NCBI RefSeq assembly: GCF_020463795.1
Contig: NZ_CP080025.1
Location: forward strand, 2,291,501-2,355,500
Origin: Echinicola marina
GTDB lineage: Bacteria > Bacteroidota > Bacteroidia > Cytophagales > Cyclobacteriaceae
Direction of reading: 5' to 3'
DNA: 64,000 nt
Position 1 is the first letter of the stretch. Each line of letters starts with the position of its first letter. The translations under genes were made by a program, and so were the position numbers. Of the stretch, positions 24,342 to 36,400 are shown in pieces. Below the pieces are notes generated by a model. The model was given only the letters and a program-made list of their open reading frames with translations. It searched no databases and was not told where the DNA came from.

Positions 24342-25694
24342 ATGGGAAAGAAATCTTGGCATTTAGATCGAAGGACATTTTTGAAAGGCTTAGGAGTGAG
24401 CTGCATGCTGCCTTATATGGAGGCCATGAGTACACCTTTGGCTAAAGTTGGTTCTATGAGTGAGGCTCCAAAAAGGCTTTGCTTCGTTTATTTTCCCAAT
24501 GGTGTAGGGCTTCCCCCACAAAACAATTATCACCATGAACATTGGAACTGGTTTCCTTTGGGTGAAGGCAAGGATTATCGATTTACCAAGACACTTTCTC
24601 CACTGGAGCGACATAGAAAGGAGATTTCAATTTTAGGGGGGCTTAGCCATCCTAAAAGCCGTAGGCTGCTAGGGCACTTGGCAGGGGATACCTGGCTTAC
24701 AGGTGGTGATCTTAGAGGTAGTGAATACAAAAATAATATTTCGGTGGATCAGTTGGCAGCCCAACATCTAGCCAAACATACTAGGTTCCCTTCTTTGGCC
24801 TTATCTACAGACGGAGGGGTAGGCTATAAATCCAGGGTGTCTACGCTTTCTTTTGACCCCAATGGAAGACCTATTCCTTCAGAACACAGGCACAGGGAGA
24901 TCTTTGAAAGATATTTTGCTCCGGGAGGAGGGGAAACCACTCAGGCCAGAAGAAAAAGTTTGCAGCAAGAGCAAAAAATTGTTGACTTGGTGCTAGCCGA
25001 TAGTAAGCACCTTCAAAGGAGATTGGGTAAGCATGATCAATTGAAGTTGGATGAATATATGACTTCATTGAATCAAGTAGAAGAGCAGATCAAGCGTAAT
25101 GAAAAATGGCTGAATGTTCCTATGAAAGAATTTAATGCCGATCATATCAATTTGAACCCCAATGCCACAGTAGATCCTGAGAGCTATATCCGCTCTTCTT
25201 TTGACCTAATGGTTTTGGGTATGCAGACTGATATCACTAGGGTAATGACTTATATGATGGCCCGTGAAGATGGAATGGGATTCGGAGAGAACTTCCCTAA
25301 GCTGGCATTAGGATTTAAAAATGGACACCACGCCATTAGCCATGACCAATCCAAAAATCACTGGGTAGAATGGGGAAGTTATGACCAATGGTTGGCCAAG
25401 CAATTCTCTTATTTCTTGGACAGGATGAAGAACACTGAGGACGAATATGGTCCATTGATCCATAATACTTTAGTTCTTTATGGTTCTGCTTGTAGTAGTA
25501 CCCATGATGCAGTTAATTATCCATTGGTATTGGCGGGAGGAAAAAATATGGGAGTAAATCACGGTACCTATACCAAATTCGATGAACACAGTCCGATGTC
25601 TAATCTGTTTGTCAGTATGTTACATACCATGGGTATTCCGGTGGAAAACTTCTCTGACAGTACAGGGAAATTGGAAACAGATATTTTGGGATAA
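24342..25694 (+). CDS. DUF1552 family protein with twin-arginine signal
   Basis: The N-terminus HLDRRTFLKGLGVSCMLPYM fits a Tat signal. The body shows DUF1552 signatures: PKRLCFVYFPNGVG near residue 44, FTKTLSPLERHRKEISILGGLSHP near 86, GDTWLTGG near 118 and SVDQLAAQHLAKHTRFPSLALS near 135. The late segment with NTLVLYGSACSSTHDAVNYP resembles sulfatase/DUF1501-like alkaline-phosphatase folds. DUF1552 genes nearly always follow DUF1592 genes, as here, which suggests that the two proteins act together in the periplasm. Tat export would fit a protein folded with a cofactor. The reaction is unknown. Confidence 0.86.
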   Translation: MGKKSWHLDRRTFLKGLGVSCMLPYMEAMSTPLAKVGSMSEAPKRLCFVYFPNGVGLPPQNNYHHEHWNWFPLGEGKDYRFTKTLSPLERHRKEISILGGLSHPKSRRLLGHLAGDTWLTGGDLRGSEYKNNISVDQLAAQHLAKHTRFPSLALSTDGGVGYKSRVSTLSFDPNGRPIPSEHRHREIFERYFAPGGGETTQARRKSLQQEQKIVDLVLADSKHLQRRLGKHDQLKLDEYMTSLNQVEEQIKRNEKWLNVPMKEFNADHINLNPNATVDPESYIRSSFDLMVLGMQTDITRVMTYMMAREDGMGFGENFPKLALGFKNGHHAISHDQSKNHWVEWGSYDQWLAKQFSYFLDRMKNTEDEYGPLIHNTLVLYGSACSSTHDAVNYPLVLAGGKNMGVNHGTYTKFDEHSPMSNLFVSMLHTMGIPVENFSDSTGKLETDILG

Positions 25695-25713
25695 AGATGA
25701 TAATTCTCAATAA

Positions 25714-25743
25714 AAAAGCCATCCGTTCATGCGGATGGCTTTT
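25714..25743. terminator. Bidirectional terminator between DUF1552 and katG
   Basis: A 12-bp perfect stem, AAAAGCCATCCG (25714-25725) against CGGATGGCTTTT (25732-25743), with loop TTCATG. The stem is flanked by A and T tracts on both sides, so it can serve both convergent genes. Confidence 0.9.
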
Positions 25744-25789
25744 ACATTTTATGCGGCTGATTTAATTTTTACTTTTCTTTAATTGCTAT

Positions 25790-28156
<2,367 letters not shown>

Positions 28157-28166
28157 TTATGGATCT

Positions 28167-28181
28167 ATAGATAAAATCTAT
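28167..28181. promoter_or_regulatory. OxyR-type half box upstream of katG
   Basis: ATAGATAAAATCTAT fits the OxyR motif ATAGnTnnnAnCTAT at every specified position. It lies 95-109 bp upstream of the katG start. Only one such dyad is clear; OxyR sites usually contain two. The rest of the 339-bp gap between katG and the SelW-like gene shows no reading frame. Confidence 0.55.
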
Positions 28182-28411
28182 TATGTTTCGTCTGTGAATT
28201 GTATTTAAAGTGTTTATTGTCAATAATTTGACTGATTCGGGTGGTTGGGGAGGAGGTTTTGGATTTATATAGTTTATTGGAAAAATTCATGGACCAATTG
28301 GTAGCTGTAGAAAATAGAAACAGGTCTAGCGGGTAAGCAAAGGTTTGGGCGATGGGTTAGTTTTGGGAGAAACTATATAATAAGAGCAATAATGAAATGG
28401 GATCTTCATGA

Positions 28412-28699
28412 TTATTTTCCATCCTTCTTTTTGTCAGCATGTCCAAGGTGTTTTTCGGGAGCTATCTCATCGCGGACAACTTGTTTCACTTCGGTTATTT
28501 CAGGAAAACGTCCTTTTTCCTTTCTTGACCAGACCAATTTGCCGTTGGCCCATACTTCAAAAATACCACCAGTTCCAGGTGTTAAAATCAAATGTTTGAT
28601 TTCTCCATCAAATGTGCTCAATAATTCTTGCCCCATCCAAGTGGCCCTTAACATCCATCTGCATTGGGTACAATATTTAATTTCTACGCTATTATCCAT
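28412..28699 (-). CDS. SelT/SelW/SelH-family (Rdx) thioredoxin-like protein
   Basis: A 95-aa protein with the redox motif C-T-Q-C (residues 10-13) directly after the first strand (VEIKYCTQCRWMLRA), as in Rdx-family proteins where the second Cys may be selenocysteine. Later parts (TFDGEIKHLILTPGTGGIFE, then VWANGKLVWSRKEKGRFPEI) match the family. The C-terminus is a charged tail rich in His and Lys. The substrate is unknown. It stands next to katG on the same strand; a shared redox role is possible but only inferred. Confidence 0.88.
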   Translation of the reverse strand: MDNSVEIKYCTQCRWMLRATWMGQELLSTFDGEIKHLILTPGTGGIFEVWANGKLVWSRKEKGRFPEITEVKQVVRDEIAPEKHLGHADKKKDGK

Positions 28700-29211
28700 G
28701 GCTTCGTTATTGTTTATATAAAGTTAAGGAGCATAATTGGCTTTTTACAAGTCCCAATATTTTATCTAAATGGAAGTCTGCAATTTTTTGGTACTGGTTA
28801 AGTATTTTGGGATTAAGCCGAAAAGCTGGGGGAAAACAGTCTATTTTAGCTTTGATATGGCTATTTATAACCACAGATGGATAAAGATGAACACGGATAT
28901 GCTTATTTATAATATATCTGCGTTCATCCTTTTACGCAATTGGCTGTCTAGGCAGGTTGATTAATTCAACTACGCTTAATCTGACAAGGGAAGACAAAAT
29001 TTAAGTTTGAAATTATCCCCCCCAGAAATATTGCTTGATCCGTATTTTGTTTGAAATCAATCTTATTGAACTGCTATTTGTGTGTAATGATTTTGCGATA
29101 TTATAGGATTTTTACAGAATATTTTGTAAATAATATGTTATGAATAGGGTGTTTCTATATCGTAATGACCTGTTCGGTAGAAGTCTAGTACTAACCAAAA
29201 CCCAAGTAACC
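28700..29211. other. Intergenic region with fragments of dispersed repeats
   Basis: About 510 bp. At 28869-28901 the sequence reads like the widespread intergenic unit ACACAGATGAACACAGAT in degenerate form. At 28944-28956 CTGTCTAGGCAGG is a short near-palindrome similar in wording to the one at 31316-31338. Short open frames here overlap these repeats and are not credible genes. Confidence 0.45.
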
Positions 29212-29475
29212 ATGATCAATGAACCCAATATTCTTCGTTTTCAAGTTGCACCTGTTTTAGGCAACTATAAGTGGATAGGTAGTTTTGTAAGGGTGATGAG
29301 GGGAATCGCTATAGTCATTTTTTTGATTCCATTTGTGCTAAGGATATTTGTTGATATTTCTTTGGAGATGTATTTTCTGATGTTTTTTGGCTGTTGGGTC
29401 ACTTCGATATTCTTAATGCTTGTGGCGGAAATGCTTGCAGTCTGGACGGAGCCGGGTTATTTTGACTTAGAGTGA
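29212..29475 (+). CDS. Small two-helix membrane protein, unknown
   Basis: I choose the ATG at 29212 (MINEPNILRFQVAPVLGNY, 87 aa); an ATG at 29140 in the same frame would add 24 residues that look unlike a protein N-terminus. Two hydrophobic stretches are seen (about residues 28-45 and 50-70) with a short loop, and the C-terminus (WTEPGYFDLE) is acidic. I do not recognise the family. It is a monocistronic gene on the plus strand between a repeat-bearing gap and the GIN lipoprotein gene. Confidence 0.5.
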   Translation: MINEPNILRFQVAPVLGNYKWIGSFVRVMRGIAIVIFLIPFVLRIFVDISLEMYFLMFFGCWVTSIFLMLVAEMLAVWTEPGYFDLE

Positions 29476-29669
29476 TGTAAAATGATTTTTGAGCGTCAGT
29501 AAATTCCTAACAGCTATAGGGGATAAGCCTACATTAGGTGTCTTTCTGGTACAGATGGAAAAATGAAAATAGAAGTTACCCAATTAAGCTATTCACAGGA
29601 TTGTGAATTCATGGCCTAAAGTGAGCTTCTTTTCATTGGTGGATTTCATTTCTTTATAATCAATGTACT

Positions 29670-30332
29670 ATGAAAATGAATATTATTTATCTGCTGCTTT
29701 TGACATTGGTCTCCTTTTCCTGTGAAAATGATCACTTGTGTATCAAAGGAGATGGACGTGTAAGGACTTATGAGCTGGATTTGGGGGCTTTTGATCAGGT
29801 GTCTCTTGTTGGGCCCATTGATCTTGTAATTATCCAAGATGAGCAAGCTTCTTTAAAGGTAATGGCAGAAGCTCAATTGATGGATGTGTTGGACTATAGG
29901 CTAAGCCAAAATGAACTTAGGATTGGTTTAGAGGGAAATGTTAGGTGTTTGGAGACTAATAAGGGAATCGTAGTGGTGGCTACATTGCCTAATATTCGAA
30001 AAGTAAATTCCGATGGATTGAGCACGGTAAGGAGTGAGGGAAGTCTTGATTTGGAGGAATTAGTAATAAACTCCTATGGGGAATTTCATTTGGAACTTTC
30101 TGGTGAGATAGATAGGCAGGTGTTATATGGAGAAGGAAACGTAGAAGTAAACAATTTTGGATTGTTGACAAATGAAACGGTCATTGAAATTGCTGGGCGT
30201 GGAGACTACGAGGTCTTTTGCACCGAAGAATTGTCCATTGATGTCGAGGGAGCTGCGAGGGTGGATTATAAAGGAAATCCAATGATCAGCCAACATGTGG
30301 AAGGATTACTGGATTTGAATGATGCCAATTAG
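29670..30332 (+). CDS. GIN-domain (DUF2807) lipoprotein
   Basis: The 220-aa protein has a lipoprotein signal (MKMNIIYLLLLTLVSFSC, lipidated Cys18). It continues into a right-handed beta-helix-like DUF2807 domain: GDGRVRTYELDLGAFDQVSL, then GPIDLVIIQDEQASLKVMAEA near residue 50, LRIGLEGNVRCLETNKGIVV near 90 and DGLSTVRSEGSLDLEELVIN near 113. The domain is common in Bacteroidota and its role is unknown (proposed adhesin head). The promoter was not identified. Neighbours are unrelated in function. Confidence 0.85.
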   Translation: MKMNIIYLLLLTLVSFSCENDHLCIKGDGRVRTYELDLGAFDQVSLVGPIDLVIIQDEQASLKVMAEAQLMDVLDYRLSQNELRIGLEGNVRCLETNKGIVVVATLPNIRKVNSDGLSTVRSEGSLDLEELVINSYGEFHLELSGEIDRQVLYGEGNVEVNNFGLLTNETVIEIAGRGDYEVFCTEELSIDVEGAARVDYKGNPMISQHVEGLLDLNDAN

Positions 30333-30512
30333 GAATAGATAAATTAGTTCTAATCTAATAGTCATAACACCTTGATCCTTTGTATATGGAGCAGTGAGTT
30401 TTTTGTGTAAATAGAGTAGGTTTAATGATTAGTTTGAAAAATATAGCTTTGTTCTTTATGTAAAGCACTTGTTTTGGGTAATATTTTCATTGGACTTATT
30501 ATATTTGATTTT

Positions 30513-31172
30513 ATGAAAATACTTGTAATTGATATCGGAGGGTCAAATATTAAAATTTTAGCCACAGGCCAAGAGGAAAGAATAAAAATTCCCTCAGGAA
30601 GTGATTTTTCACCTGAAGAAATGATCCCTCTGGTAAAGGAGCAAGCTTCTCATTGGGAGTATGATGTGGTATCCATGGGCTTTCCGGGGATCGTCAAAAA
30701 CAATAATATTTTAACAGAACCAATAAATCTTGGCCATGGCTGGGAAACTTATGATTTTGAAGGCGCCTTTGGCCGTCCCATAAAAATCATCAATGATGCG
30801 GCCATGCAGGCTTTGGGGAGTTATGAAGGTAAGAAGATGCTTTTTATGGGCTTAGGGACAGGCCTTGGGACTGCCATGGTAGTGAACAATACAATTATAC
30901 CGATGGAAGCGGCTCATTTACCTTATAGAAAAAAAACCTTTGAAGCATACTTGGGCAAGTCCTATTTCTATAAAAATGGGATAAAGAAATGGGAGAAGCA
31001 TGTGAACAGATGCGTTGAGCATTTTTTCAGGGCTTTCCAACCGGATGAGATTGTACTGGGTGGAGGGAATTCAAAACACCTTTCCAAGGTTCCCGAAGGA
31101 TGTCGTTTAGGCACCAATAAAAATGCCTTCAAAGGTGGTTTTAGATTATGGGAAGAAGATATCAAGTTTTAA
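30513..31172 (+). CDS. ROK-family sugar kinase, polyphosphate-glucokinase-like
   Basis: I start at the ATG at 30513 (MKILVIDIGGSNIKIL), which gives the phosphate-1 loop in the usual place; an upstream TTG at 30474 is unlikely. The 219-aa protein has the ROK/actin-fold motifs DIGGSNIKI (phosphate 1), MGFPGIV, NDAAMQALG (catalytic Asp in IINDAA), GLGTGLGTAMVVNN (phosphate 2) and EIVLGGGNSKHL (adenosine). It is shorter than most ROK kinases and lacks their zinc-binding C-x-C motif, as do short polyphosphate glucokinases. Glucose phosphorylation is plausible, but donor and substrate are not proved by the sequence. Confidence 0.8.
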   Translation: MKILVIDIGGSNIKILATGQEERIKIPSGSDFSPEEMIPLVKEQASHWEYDVVSMGFPGIVKNNNILTEPINLGHGWETYDFEGAFGRPIKIINDAAMQALGSYEGKKMLFMGLGTGLGTAMVVNNTIIPMEAAHLPYRKKTFEAYLGKSYFYKNGIKKWEKHVNRCVEHFFRAFQPDEIVLGGGNSKHLSKVPEGCRLGTNKNAFKGGFRLWEEDIKF

Positions 31173-31315
31173 TAGCCGTATAATCATTGTGATAATTTTG
31201 GCTGGCCGTTAGTCCATTGGACAAAAAGTCATCCGGAGTGCAGTGATACAGTCTCAATTACTTTATAAGGATTTGTTTGCTTGTGGAAAGCAGGCTAAAA
31301 GCGATGCATATCGAA

Positions 31316-31338
31316 CCTGCCCGCCTGCGGCAGACAGG
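31316..31338. repeat. Short GC-rich near-palindrome
   Basis: CCTGCCCGCCTG directly followed by CGGCAGACAGG is an imperfect palindrome of 23 bp, much richer in GC than its surroundings, in the 251-bp gap between two convergent genes. Sequences of this wording are scattered between genes in many Bacteroidota. It may be a repeat unit or part of a weak terminator. Confidence 0.4.
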
Positions 31339-31423
31339 TATGAAATGACCTGTACATTTGAAATAGCCCGTTTTTTGTTCTGCAGATTTTCAAAGATATG
31401 CTGTGGGTGAAAATCACAAAAGT

Positions 31424-31819
31424 TCAATTGCAATTATTGTAATCTTCTTCAGATTTAGGATTGGGGAAACTGTCACTTTCATCCTCGTCCGGTCTTTTAT
31501 GTAGGCATTGGAAATCCTTCTCTATTAAAATCAAATTTTGATGTTCATCGCCCTCATTTTGCATATGCCGCATAGTGACTTCCTCAGAGCCAGCCCAATT
31601 ATCTGAAAGAGTTTTGGGTACATAAACTTTGAGTTCATTCCCAAAGAAATGGGCGGAGATAGCTGGTGTCTTTTCGTCGGGGATGAGACTATAGGCTATG
31701 GCCAAATTATTATTGCCAAGATATAGGTTTTCAGTGACCGAATTTCCTTTGCCTATTTCCTTAACTTCAGTTTGGCTAAGGCGAAGTCTGATAGAGTTAT
31801 TGTTGATCCTTAGTTTCAT
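31424..31819 (-). CDS. Conserved small acidic protein of the nitrate cluster (DUF7009-like)
   Basis: The 131-aa protein begins MKLRINNNSIRLRLSQTEVKE and has a short beta-rich pattern, then an acidic tail with Cys near residue 104 and a final NNCN. I believe it matches the recently named DUF7009 family, but this is recollection rather than a search. It starts 11 bp after the rubredoxin-fusion gene and is probably the last gene of narK-nasC-rubredoxin-this gene. Function is unknown; a role with nitrate reductase or its electron donor is suggested only by position. Confidence 0.6.
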   Translation of the reverse strand: MKLRINNNSIRLRLSQTEVKEIGKGNSVTENLYLGNNNLAIAYSLIPDEKTPAISAHFFGNELKVYVPKTLSDNWAGSEEVTMRHMQNEGDEHQNLILIEKDFQCLHKRPDEDESDSFPNPKSEEDYNNCN

Positions 31820-31830
31820 GATCCATTAAA

Positions 31831-33261
31831 TTATTTTGTGATCAATTTAAAAGCAGATTTTGGACTTTCACAAACGGAACAGCAATAATTTGTTGGTAAT
31901 TTCATAAACGAAGTTCCCGGCAATATATCCGAATCCGGATCTCCGTATTTCTCATCATAAATGGTCATGCAGTTGGAGCATTGGTATTTTTTATGGTGCT
32001 TTTGCTCTGAATTAAGATCGCTGTCACTGTTGTCCTGATTTTTTCTTTCCTCCAGCTGGTCATAATATTTGTAACTCAGTTCTATAAGCAACGGGGGAAT
32101 AGTATCTATTGGGACATTTTTGGCATAGAAATAATACTCAGAGAGGTTGGGGTTAAAATCTTTTGAATATAAGATGTTAAATGTATCCGGGTCATTAGGG
32201 TTTTCCTTGCTAGCCTTTTCTATGGCAACAGAGGTGAAAAGGGCCATATGCTTGGTTTTTATCGAAAAACTCAAGCCATAAGTGCTGATGTCTTGTTTGT
32301 CCAGGGCGCGCACCAGGTAATTTTTAATATTGAGTGCTTCCTCATCGAGTACAGGAAGGTGCCAGTGGAGTTCGAGCGAACTGTGCCTAATATTGATACC
32401 AAATTTACCGAGCAGTTTTTCCCAGCTTAGGCGGTCTTTTTCAGCAATACCTTTGACAATAATGGACTTCCAAGGCGTGATACAAATTTTTCCAATATTG
32501 GTCTCCATACAAAGCTCGCATAGGGCCTTAAGGAAGTTGATGGTGAATTTGTTGTTTCTCCAGTACAGCCCCAGCCAATATTTTCCACCTACAATCCTGT
32601 TCATGCCTTCATAATAAGGGGAATTGGATTCAGGATAGTCTAGTTCCTGTTCTATAGGATTGGTGTTTGGGGTAGTTTGCGAAATAGCTTTTTGGAAGAT
32701 TTCGTTATATTTTAAATGGCTTTCTACAGGGTTTATTCCTTCAATGGCCTTTGCCACTTTGGCCAAGTCATAGCCATAAATTAAAACAGGGGCACACCAT
32801 GGTTTTGGATCAATTTCTGAAAATCTCAGGTATAGAAACCAATAGTTGTCAATAGAGGATGCTACAAAATTGATATTGCCAGTGAAAAGTGGCACTAAAC
32901 TCTGAACCGGATCTGTGATATTGATTTTGAGCCTGGGCTGATAATCAAATGTGTCCAGAATATAGTGATAGGTATGCGATGCCAGCCAATGCGTCGTAGG
33001 CATCACATCCAAGGCTGTATAAGAAGTTACGATATTATGATATTCTTCACCATCTGTGTCGTAAGCCGTATTGATCGCATTAAAAGTGTCTTCCAGACTT
33101 TGCAGGTTTTTATCCTTGACAGGAAATAGGATGTCCTGACGAGAGCCTAAATGAATGTATTTGGTTCCAAGTTCATAAGCTGTGTTGATGGTTTTAAGGA
33201 AATCACCTGGAGAGATGATGCCACCTTTTACAAATACCCTTACTAAATCCGCTTTTTGCAT
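31831..33261 (-). CDS. Rubredoxin-domain protein with siroheme-reductase-like body
   Basis: The last 50 residues are a rubredoxin domain with two C-x2-C knuckles (YQCSNCMTIYDEKYGDPDSD and, near the end, CSVC), GDPDSDILPGTSF and PTNYCCSVCESPKSAF, which bind one iron. The first 400 residues look like nitrite/sulfite reductase ferredoxin-like half domains: residues 30-60 (YIHLGSRQDILFPVKDKNL) and 250-275 (ICITPWKSIIVKGI, like CobG/NirA T-P-W-R-S). The C-x5-C and C-x3-C cluster ligands are missing, so siroheme catalysis is unlikely. It follows nasC by 175 bp, so electron transfer to nitrate reductase is the natural guess. The rubredoxin part is certain; the reading of the body is inference. Confidence 0.78.
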   Translation of the reverse strand: MQKADLVRVFVKGGIISPGDFLKTINTAYELGTKYIHLGSRQDILFPVKDKNLQSLEDTFNAINTAYDTDGEEYHNIVTSYTALDVMPTTHWLASHTYHYILDTFDYQPRLKINITDPVQSLVPLFTGNINFVASSIDNYWFLYLRFSEIDPKPWCAPVLIYGYDLAKVAKAIEGINPVESHLKYNEIFQKAISQTTPNTNPIEQELDYPESNSPYYEGMNRIVGGKYWLGLYWRNNKFTINFLKALCELCMETNIGKICITPWKSIIVKGIAEKDRLSWEKLLGKFGINIRHSSLELHWHLPVLDEEALNIKNYLVRALDKQDISTYGLSFSIKTKHMALFTSVAIEKASKENPNDPDTFNILYSKDFNPNLSEYYFYAKNVPIDTIPPLLIELSYKYYDQLEERKNQDNSDSDLNSEQKHHKKYQCSNCMTIYDEKYGDPDSDILPGTSFMKLPTNYCCSVCESPKSAFKLITK

Positions 33262-33436
33262 CTTTTTTATAGCTTTTGCTGTGGTAAAGTTATGGTTTTA
33301 TTGTGAAGGATGCTGGTTTGTTTTATCCTAATAGTGTTGGAGTGATTCAGGTCGAAAATGTATTTGCTTCCCGGTATTAAACTTAACGGTTTGATTTTCA
33401 AAGGGCCGATAGTCAAGCTCAAGGGACAGGAATACA

Positions 33437-36400
33437 TTATACTTTGACCAGTGCGGGCAATTCTTTTTCCAGTATGCTTTTGACTTCTGGCTTGCAGCTG
33501 CCACAGCCCAGTCCGGCGCCCGTTTGTTGGCAGAGTTGTCTGAATTCATGGCAACCTGATTGTATCGCCTTACTGATATTGCCTGTGCCTACATTACCGC
33601 ATGAACAAACCATTTCCCCAATCAATTCTTCCTTAGTGGATTTTCCTCTAAGTAATTCTTGTCGTTTTTTGGACAGCTCCGTTTTTTCTTCAATCAGGCT
33701 CTTAAATTCTGCAAATTCTGATTTATCCCCCATTAAGATAGCTCCCACCAAACGGTCTTGATAAACGATACATTTTTTATAGTAAGTCTGTGCCGTGTCA
33801 ATCAATAAGATTTCTTCATAGCCCTCTGCATTGGCAGGAATTTCTGGTATGCCGATGGAACAAAGGTCTAGGTCAGCAAATTTTAAAATGTTCATTGGAA
33901 CAGAACCCTTATAGATGCTCAGCAAGTCCCCTGTGATAAACCTGGCTGCTATATCAGCTTGCATTTCTGCTGCAGCAGTGATGCCATTTAGTTTGCCCTG
34001 ATGCTCGGCGATTTCTCCCATGGCAAAAATGGATGGATCACTGGTCTGGAGATAATCGTTTACTTTTATACCTCTTCCACAATCCAGTCCTGATGATTTG
34101 GCCAGTTCCATATTGGGACGGGTACCGATGGCATAGACCACTGCATTACAATGGATGGTTTTTCCACTTTTCAGACTTACAGTAACACTTTTTTCAGCCT
34201 CATTACTGTCGAGATGGGATACTTGGTTGTTCATATAGAGCTGTACGCCCATTTCTTCAATTTTTTCGCGAAGAAGAGAGCTGGCCATAGGGTCTAGTTG
34301 GCGTTCCATCAGCCTTGACCCCAGCTGAACGATGGTAACATCTATGTTGATTTCTCGCAAGGCTGCAGCTAATTCAAGTCCCAATAAGCCTCCACCTGCA
34401 ATTAGGACATGTCCTTGATAGTTCAGGTAGGATTTGAGTTGATCGGCATTTTGCCGGCTTCTCATCGTGAAAATGCCGGGCAAATGCATAGGGACATCGG
34501 CAGGAACAAATGCTCGACTTCCAGTGGCCAGAATTAAGGTGTCATAATGATGGACCAAGCCCTTTTCATCGGTGACTGTTTTATTCGAACGGTCAATGGA
34601 TTCAATCCCATTTTCAATATAAAGTTTGATATTTAACTTGTTCATTTCCTCATCGGATTTGAACTTTAGCAAGTCTTCCCATGCTTTATGCCTGTTGACA
34701 TAATCTGGCAAAAGTACCCGGTTATAAAAGGGGTATTTTTCTTTGGAGAACACATGGATCTCATCGTTTTGATTAAACTCCCTGTAACTATTGATAAAAC
34801 GGTAAGCAGCAGCTCCTGCACCTACTATCAGCAGTTTTTGTTTTGGTTTGACATATTTAGCTACCTGCACAGCCGAATATTTAAAATCAGGCTGCTTGGA
34901 TACTGGGTCTATTCCGTTTCCCGTAAGGTTATTGGTTCTGGAGAAATCATTTTTCAGGATTTTCCCCCAGTGCATTGGAAGAAATACCACACCTTTTTTG
35001 ATCTTTTCACTTACCTGTGCATGGACCCTTACTTCTCCTCGTTTTCCTGAAATGAGGACGGTTTCGCCATCTTTGATTCCCCTGCTTCGGGCATCCTCTG
35101 GGTGGATTTCCAAAAAGGGTGTAGGGATATGCTTGTTAAGTTTAGAAACCTTACCTGTTCTGGTCATGGTATGCCATTGGTCCCTGATCCTGCCAGTGGT
35201 AAGGATCAATGGAAAATCCTTATTTGGTTTTTCAGTATCATTTTTAGGTCCATTGGCCAGTATTTGGGCCCGGCCATTGGGAGTGAAGAATTTTTTGTCA
35301 GTAAACAATCTGGCCGTTCCGCCTTCCTCTTTGTTTTTGAAGGGCCATTGTACCGTGCCTTTGCTTTTCAGGTATTCATAATCCAAAGCTGAAATATCAA
35401 TATTGGTGCCCTTGGTCAATTGGCAATATTCCGCATACACCGCTCCCATATCTTGAAAATCAAATCCTTCGAAATTCATTTTCTGGGCAAATCGGATCAA
35501 TATTTCAGCATCAGGAAGGGCTTCGCCAGGAGCCTCGTTGAATTTGTTGAGGTAGCTAATCCTTCTCTCTGAGTTGGTCATGGTGCCCTCTTTTTCTCCC
35601 CAGCCTGCTGCTGGGAGAACTAGGTCAGCATAGGGGATAGCTTCAGCCTTGCTGGAGATATCTTGAACTACTACGAATTTGGCTTTTTTCATGGCCGCCT
35701 CTACCTGAGTGGCATTGGGCATGCTGACCAATGGGTTGGTGCAAATTACCCATAGGGCTTTTATCGAACCATCTTCTATGCCTTCAAAGATTTGCGTGGC
35801 CGTTTTGCCGGGCTTGTCAGGAAGACTGTCTACGTTCCAGAATTTAGCGACTTCCTCTCGGTGCTCTGGATTGAGCAGGTTTCGGTGGGAGGCCAATAGT
35901 GTGGCCATGCCCCCAACTTCCCTTCCGCCCATAGCATTGGGTTGGCCAGTAAGGCTAAATGGTCCTGATCCTGGCTTTCCTATATGGCCTGTAATAAGGT
36001 TGAGATCTATTAAGGCAAGGTTTTTATTGACTCCTTCGGCACTTTGGTTAAGGCCCATTGCCCATAGTGAAAGAAAGCCTTTGGCATTGCCAATATAGGA
36101 GGCCGCGAGCTTTATATCATTTACTTTAACATCACAGATCTCTGCCGCTTCTTCCAAGCTGGTTTGCATCACCAATTCTTTATAGGCTTCAAAACCATCA
36201 GTGTGCTGTTGTACAAAGTCCAGGTCAATGTCTCCTTGTTCTATTATACAGCGTCCTATGGCCAAGTATAAGCTTTCATCCGTACCAGGTCTTATTTGAA
36301 GATGTAGGTCTGCCAAGGAGCAGCTCTGGGTTACTCTTGGATCAACGACAATTATTTTGGTGTCAGGGTTTTCTTCCTTGTGCTTTTCTACTCTTCTCCA

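Noticed and set aside
28770-28964. 64-codon frame in the gap after the SelW-like gene
   Set aside because: It consists of degenerate intergenic repeat sequence and has no recognisable protein features.
33328-33549. 73-codon minus-strand frame at the 3' end of nasC
   Set aside because: It overlaps the BFD domain of NasC in another frame and its translation shows no domain; a separate small gene is not supported.
34848-35381. 177-codon plus-strand frame opposite nasC
   Set aside because: Antisense shadow of a well-supported nitrate reductase domain; composition unlike a protein and no upstream signals.
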